Part shown: piece after piece, positions 60,758 through 64,000 of the stretch
How positions within the stretch are numbered: position 1 is the stretch's first letter
Layout of the letters: each line of letters begins with the position of its first letter
Source: Pelosinus fermentans JBW45
GTDB lineage: Bacteria > Bacillota > Negativicutes > DSM-13327
Length of the DNA: 64,000 bases
NCBI RefSeq assembly: GCF_000271665.2
Contig: NZ_CP010978.1
Location: 3,502,501-3,566,500 of the forward strand
Direction: 5' to 3'
Notes under the pieces: model-generated
The model's database searches: none
Seen by the model: only the letters and a program-made list of their open reading frames with translations
Told to the model about the DNA's origin: nothing
Program-made: the position numbers and the translations under genes

Positions 60758-60789
60758 GAACCACAAATTCGCAAAGGAAACAAAGGTTC
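60758..60789. repeat. Short inverted-end repeat
   Basis: GAACC and GGTTC bound a 32-base segment with CACAAATTCGCAAAGG, resembling a shortened copy of the element at 16322-16389. The rest of the gap 60598-60902 holds only the terminator at 60841. Confidence 0.4.
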
Positions 60790-60840
60790 ATAATCACTTA
60801 TTTTTTTCACTTACAAAATTTATAAATTAGCATATTAAAA

Positions 60841-60867
60841 ACCATCTAAACCTTTAATTCAGATGGT
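60841..60867 (-). terminator. Terminator of the PEP-hydrolase-like gene
   Basis: ACCATCT and AGATGGT pair across 13 bases and run into five T on the minus strand. Confidence 0.7.
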
Positions 60868-60902
60868 CTTTAAAAGTAACTGAGCATGATCAATCACTTA
60901 TT

Positions 60903-61730
60903 TTAAATGTTTATGTTTTTAAATGCTTCTGCTTGTTGTTTTATACCCACTTCTGTGGCAAATCGTTCAATGCTGGATGCGCCAAAGAATCCTGCTACCC
61001 CTTTCGTTCTGGAAATTACATATTGAGCATCTTCTGGTTCAGCAATTGGACCACCATGACAAATGACTAAAATATCAGGATTTACAGATTTTCCTGCATC
61101 ACATATGGCTTGCACTTTCTTTACACAATCATCCAAGGTTAAGGCTGTTTTTGCTCCAATCGTTCCCTTGGTTGTTAGTCCCATATGAGCAACTAGAATA
61201 TCGGCTCCAGCCTTTGCCATTTTGACGGCTTGCTCTTCATCAAAAACATAAGGTGTTGTAAGCATGTCAAGCTCGTGAGCCTTCCTAATCATATCTACTT
61301 CTAAGTCATATCCCATACCAGTTTCCTCAAGATTTGCTCTGAAAACGCCATCAATTAATCCCACTGTCGGGAAATTCTGAACTCCGACAAATCCTGAATT
61401 CTTTAGTTGTTTTAAGAACACATCCATTAAACGAAAAGGATCGGTTCCACATACTCCTGCAAGCACAGGAGTATGCTTAACTACAGGCAATACTTCTGCT
61501 CCCATATCCACAACAATTTGATTGGCATCCCCATAAGAAAGCAATCCGGCCAAAGAACCACGACCAGCCATTCTGTATCGTCCGGAATTATAAATGATAA
61601 TTAGATCAACTCCGCCTGCTTCACCGCTTTTTGCAGATATGCCAGTTCCTGCTCCTGCTCCTAAAATAATTTTCCCCTTTGCTACCTCAGCTTTAAGTTT
61701 TGCTAATACTTCACTACGAGTTAATGCCAT
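60903..61730 (-). CDS. Phosphoenolpyruvate-hydrolase-like TIM-barrel protein
   Basis: A 275-residue TIM barrel of the PEP_hydrolase family (PEP mutase/isocitrate lyase-like clan). Characteristic segments are [39 protein letters not shown] near the N-terminus and [41 protein letters not shown]. Reaction not established. It lies downstream of the UPF0261 gene on the same strand, separated by a structured tandem repeat. A domain like its C-terminal half reappears in the regulator at 63325. Confidence 0.82.
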   Translation of the reverse strand: MALTRSEVLAKLKAEVAKGKIILGAGAGTGISAKSGEAGGVDLIIIYNSGRYRMAGRGSLAGLLSYGDANQIVVDMGAEVLPVVKHTPVLAGVCGTDPFRLMDVFLKQLKNSGFVGVQNFPTVGLIDGVFRANLEETGMGYDLEVDMIRKAHELDMLTTPYVFDEEQAVKMAKAGADILVAHMGLTTKGTIGAKTALTLDDCVKKVQAICDAGKSVNPDILVICHGGPIAEPEDAQYVISRTKGVAGFFGASSIERFATEVGIKQQAEAFKNINI

Positions 61731-61762
61731 TTTCTTTTCCCCCTTGTTATTTTCGGTTATTG

Positions 61763-61889
61763 TTTATCCGATGACCAAGTCGCTCTAAGACTCCCCTCTC
61801 TCCAAGGGGGAGTTAAGAGCGACTAGGTCCCTGGATAAGTGCGACTAAAGATTCAGGTGGAGTTAAAACTCCATCTGAATCAAGTCTTC
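61763..61889. repeat. 127-bp tandem repeat, unit 1
   Basis: First of two adjacent copies. Contains GACCAAGTCGCTCT paired with AGAGCGACTAGGTC around an ACTCCCC/GGGGAGT inner stem, and a second hairpin with GATTCAGGTGGAGTT and AACTCCATCTGAATC. It starts TTTATCCGATGACC. Confidence 0.85.
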
Positions 61890-62016
61890 TTTATCCGATG
61901 ACCAAGTCGCTCTAAGACTCCCATCTTCTCCAAGCGGGAATAAGAGCGACTAGGTCCCTGAATAAGTGCGACTAAAGATTCAGGTGGAGTTAGAACTCCA
62001 TCTGAATCAAGTCTTC
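61890..62016. repeat. 127-bp tandem repeat, unit 2
   Basis: Second copy, about 90% like unit 1, in exact head-to-tail register; its right end covers the last codons of the UPF0261 gene (stop at 62007). The inner stem is weaker here (ACTCCC...GGGAAT). Confidence 0.85.
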
Positions 62017-63218
62017 TTTATAAGCTCAACTAACTTCTTTGCTGCTGCAATGGCAAATTTCTGATCATTAATATCAGAGTCTATTTCGATTAGCTCCACC
62101 ACATCTCTATCGATCTTTTCTCGTAATGTGGAAAAGAGCATTTGATCTTCTTCGGGACCGTAAAAAGGCTGATCCTTGACATCAATCATGGAAACACCTT
62201 TAAGGGGCAGCATGAGTACGGTAGGCGATTTTGCCTGATTGAGCTTCTCCGCTAAGATTAGTCCTAATTGCCGATTTTCCTCTATCGTCGTTCGCATTAA
62301 TGTTACTGTCGGATTATGTTTGTAAAAGTTTCTTCCCTGAAATTCTTTAGGAACGGATTCGAAAGGACCGAAATTAACCATATCTAATGCCCCTGTTGAA
62401 ACAACTTGAGGAATTTGACAGCGCCCTGCAGCCTCAAGTCGATGTGGACCTGCATTTAAAACGCCTCCAACTAATTCATCACACCACTCCGTCGTTGTAA
62501 GATCCAGCACTCCATCAAAAAAACCAGATTCTATAAGATTTTCCATAGTTTTTCCGCCAATACCTGTTGCATGGAAGATAATGACCTCAAAGCCCTCTTT
62601 TTCTAAGTATTCCCTAGCATAATTTATACATGGTGTCGTCACGCCAAACATAGTGGCAGCGATTAGTGGCTTTTTTTCAATCTCTTTACTTCCCTCAAAG
62701 GTAAGCATACCTGCTATAGCAAATGCTGCATTCGTAAAAATCTTCACTGAAATGGAGTTAATTCCGGCTATATCTACGATAGAAGGATACATGATTACAT
62801 CACTTGTTCCAACATATTGTGAAGTATTGCCGGAAGCTACAGTAGATACCATGATTTTGGGTATGCCGATAGGTAATGCACGCATTGCCGGAGTGACAAT
62901 TGCCGTACCGCTGGTTCCTCCAAAAGAAAGAATACCATCAAATTTGCCCTCAGCGTATAATTGAGGGACTAGTTTTTCCATACCTTTAGCAAGTATTTCT
63001 GTTGCTAAAGCCCGATCCTTCTTTGCTGCAATTTCGTGAATTTCTGCCCCAGCAGCTTTCGCTACTTCTTCATTGGAAACATCCGGAGTAAACAAGGGTT
63101 CAAAAACCCCGCTATGAATGGTAAAAGTCTTTAAGCCTAATCCTTGGATAATGTCTCTCACATAAGCAAACTCTGTTCCTTTAGAATCAAAAGTACCTAC
63201 GATGGCAACTGTTTTCAT
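62007..63218 (-). CDS. UPF0261 (Tm-1-like ATP-binding) protein
   Basis: A 403-residue protein of the UPF0261/Tm-1 N-terminal family: VAIVGTFDSKGTEFAYVRDII at the start, LSFGGTSGTAIVTPAMRALPIGIPK with an ATP-binding-like loop, VSTVASGNTSQYVG and FHATGIGGKTMENLI. Relatives include the tomato virus-resistance protein Tm-1, where an extra domain resembles PEP hydrolase; here the two lie in separate genes. Function in bacteria unknown. SD GGAGGT. Its last codons are inside the tandem repeat. Confidence 0.88.
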   Translation of the reverse strand: MKTVAIVGTFDSKGTEFAYVRDIIQGLGLKTFTIHSGVFEPLFTPDVSNEEVAKAAGAEIHEIAAKKDRALATEILAKGMEKLVPQLYAEGKFDGILSFGGTSGTAIVTPAMRALPIGIPKIMVSTVASGNTSQYVGTSDVIMYPSIVDIAGINSISVKIFTNAAFAIAGMLTFEGSKEIEKKPLIAATMFGVTTPCINYAREYLEKEGFEVIIFHATGIGGKTMENLIESGFFDGVLDLTTTEWCDELVGGVLNAGPHRLEAAGRCQIPQVVSTGALDMVNFGPFESVPKEFQGRNFYKHNPTVTLMRTTIEENRQLGLILAEKLNQAKSPTVLMLPLKGVSMIDVKDQPFYGPEEDQMLFSTLREKIDRDVVELIEIDSDINDQKFAIAAAKKLVELIKKT

Positions 63219-63252
63219 GTGATAACCTCCATTCCAGCATTAAAAAAAGAAA

Positions 63253-63314
63253 AATATTCAATATAAACAGTATTTCTTTTTCTCAATAAGAGAATACTGT
63301 TTATTTCGAATATT
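63253..63314 (-). terminator. Hairpin between the regulator and UPF0261 genes
   Basis: Nested arms AATATTC/GAATATT and ATAAACAGTATT/AATACTGTTTAT. The minus strand continues with several T runs, so the regulator transcript likely ends here. Confidence 0.65.
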
Positions 63315-63324
63315 GTAAATGTAT

Positions 63325-64000
63325 CTAAATATGGTGTTTATGTCCTTTTGTATCATTTTTATATTCACTCGGAGAATAGCTTGTTTCTTTTTTAAAGGCT
63401 TTGCTAAAATGAGCATAGTCGCTATAACCGCAAGCGAAGGCAACTTCCGATAGGGGGATTCTTTTGTTTGTAATAATTTCTATCGCCTTGTTAATTCTGT
63501 ATCGGGTTACATATTCAGAAAAGGTACACCCTACTTCTTTTTTAAATAAAGCACTTAAATAGGTTCGAGATAAATGAGCTTCGATTGCCAAATCACTAAA
63601 GGATATTTTGTTCATATAATTTTGAGAAATATATTCTTTAACAAAGGTAATATAATCATGATACTCTGTCATTTCCGCCAGTATCTTAGCAAGGACATCA
63701 TCTTGGAGACCAGCTATTTTGAATTCACGAGTTATTTTTGTTATGGCGACTTCAGAAGGAATACGCTCAAAAGCAGATCCTCCCAGATACCCCATTACAT
63801 TCGTATTGTCATACATATATTTCAGATCCAAAGGAGAATTTATCGGTCCGCCATAGATCATTTTGATAACTCCAGGTCGGATTTCATCGCATACGCCAAA
63901 GATACTCTTTGCCACTTTGGCAGCTGCGTCAAGAGAAAGGACTTTTTTAGCACCAAGGATTCCTCCTTTGGTGATCCCCAGATGAGCACAAATAACATCC
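63325..64000 (-). CDS. PEP-hydrolase-like domain fused to AraC HTH regulator, 5' end missing
   Basis: Partial gene entering from the right edge. The visible N-terminal part (DVICAHLGITKGGILGAKKV... through YGGPINSPLDLKYM) aligns in order with residues about 180-270 of the PEP-hydrolase-like protein at 60903. It is followed by a C-terminal AraC/XylS HTH pair (FSDLAIEAHLSRTYLSALFKKE and VAFACGYSDYAHFSKAFKKETSYSPSEY). This suggests a regulator that senses the ligand of the enzyme-like barrel. It probably controls the downstream UPF0261/PEP-hydrolase genes. Confidence 0.85.
   Translation of the reverse strand, partial: DVICAHLGITKGGILGAKKVLSLDAAAKVAKSIFGVCDEIRPGVIKMIYGGPINSPLDLKYMYDNTNVMGYLGGSAFERIPSEVAITKITREFKIAGLQDDVLAKILAEMTEYHDYITFVKEYISQNYMNKISFSDLAIEAHLSRTYLSALFKKEVGCTFSEYVTRYRINKAIEIITNKRIPLSEVAFACGYSDYAHFSKAFKKETSYSPSEYKNDTKGHKHHI

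Noticed and set aside
61763-62016. Repeat considered as a CRISPR array
   Set aside because: Only two 127-base units in direct contact with no spacers, and no cas genes nearby.
1-64000. Search for tRNA, rRNA, insertion sequences, integrase, att sites and known riboswitches
   Set aside because: No conserved rRNA segments, no cloverleaf with a CCA end, no DDE or recombinase proteins and no recognised riboswitch core were found by reading; a covariance scan was not possible here.

Overview
The window is a low-GC bacterial chromosome segment with strong Shine-Dalgarno (SD) sites, many TTG/GTG starts and compact operons. I see no rRNA, tRNA, transposase, phage gene or CRISPR array. The mix of genes suggests an anaerobic Firmicute, most likely Negativicutes/Sporomusaceae (Pelosinus-like); this is inference from gene content, not a database match. 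Gene content includes NorBC, a mannose-family PTS with a LevR-type sigma-54 activator, DapL, phosphonate catabolism, UPF0261/PEP-hydrolase pairs and DUF1848. Layout: (1) 1-10.8 kb holds stress and efflux genes: a DapL-type aminotransferase with a DJ-1/PfpI protein under a MarR regulator with two matching operators, a LUD-domain protein, a marR-MFS pair, a GNAT, a MATE pump behind a MocR regulator, and a divergent EamA exporter. (2) 12.2-16 kb is a sugar-acid operon (LacI, KDPG-type aldolase, P-loop kinase, ACS transporter). (3) 16.4-20.5 kb has a cytochrome-c nitric oxide reductase (norC-norB) and a redox/cupin group facing an HxlR regulator. (4) 20.6-24.2 kb has an RpiR regulator, a secreted GH9 glycosidase and a secreted beta-sandwich protein that may bind carbohydrate. 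(5) 24.2-27.6 kb is nadABC. (6) 27.9-30.5 kb is a large orphan gene fusing a PfkB-like region, an AAA+ ATPase and two RyR-type modules. It is the least ordinary gene of the window. (7) 30.8-39.3 kb is a complete mannose-family PTS operon with an aldolase and two dehydrogenases. It is driven by a recognisable sigma-54 promoter under a 58-bp perfect palindrome, and its LevR-type activator lies at the downstream end. (8) 41.6-49.3 kb is a 2-aminoethylphosphonate operon (ABC transporter, phnW, phnX, pbfA-like) with a divergent DeoR regulator; a second ABC uptake operon ending in an HD-domain protein follows to 54.3 kb. (9) 54.4-60.6 kb contains menA, several very small proteins, two divergent Cys/His-rich proteins that look like relatives, a HAD phosphatase, a GNAT, an FMN-type protein and DUF1848. 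(10) 60.9-64 kb is a PEP-hydrolase-like/UPF0261 pair. Next to it are a tandem 127-bp structured repeat and a regulator, cut by the window end, in which a PEP-hydrolase-like domain is joined to an AraC HTH. How genes work together: the operons mostly pair a local regulator with a transporter and short catabolic pathway (sugar acid, PTS substrate, aminoethylphosphonate). The PTS operon and the RyR-AAA gene are separated by a 17-bp hairpin terminator, and the RyR-AAA gene is followed by nadABC on the same strand.
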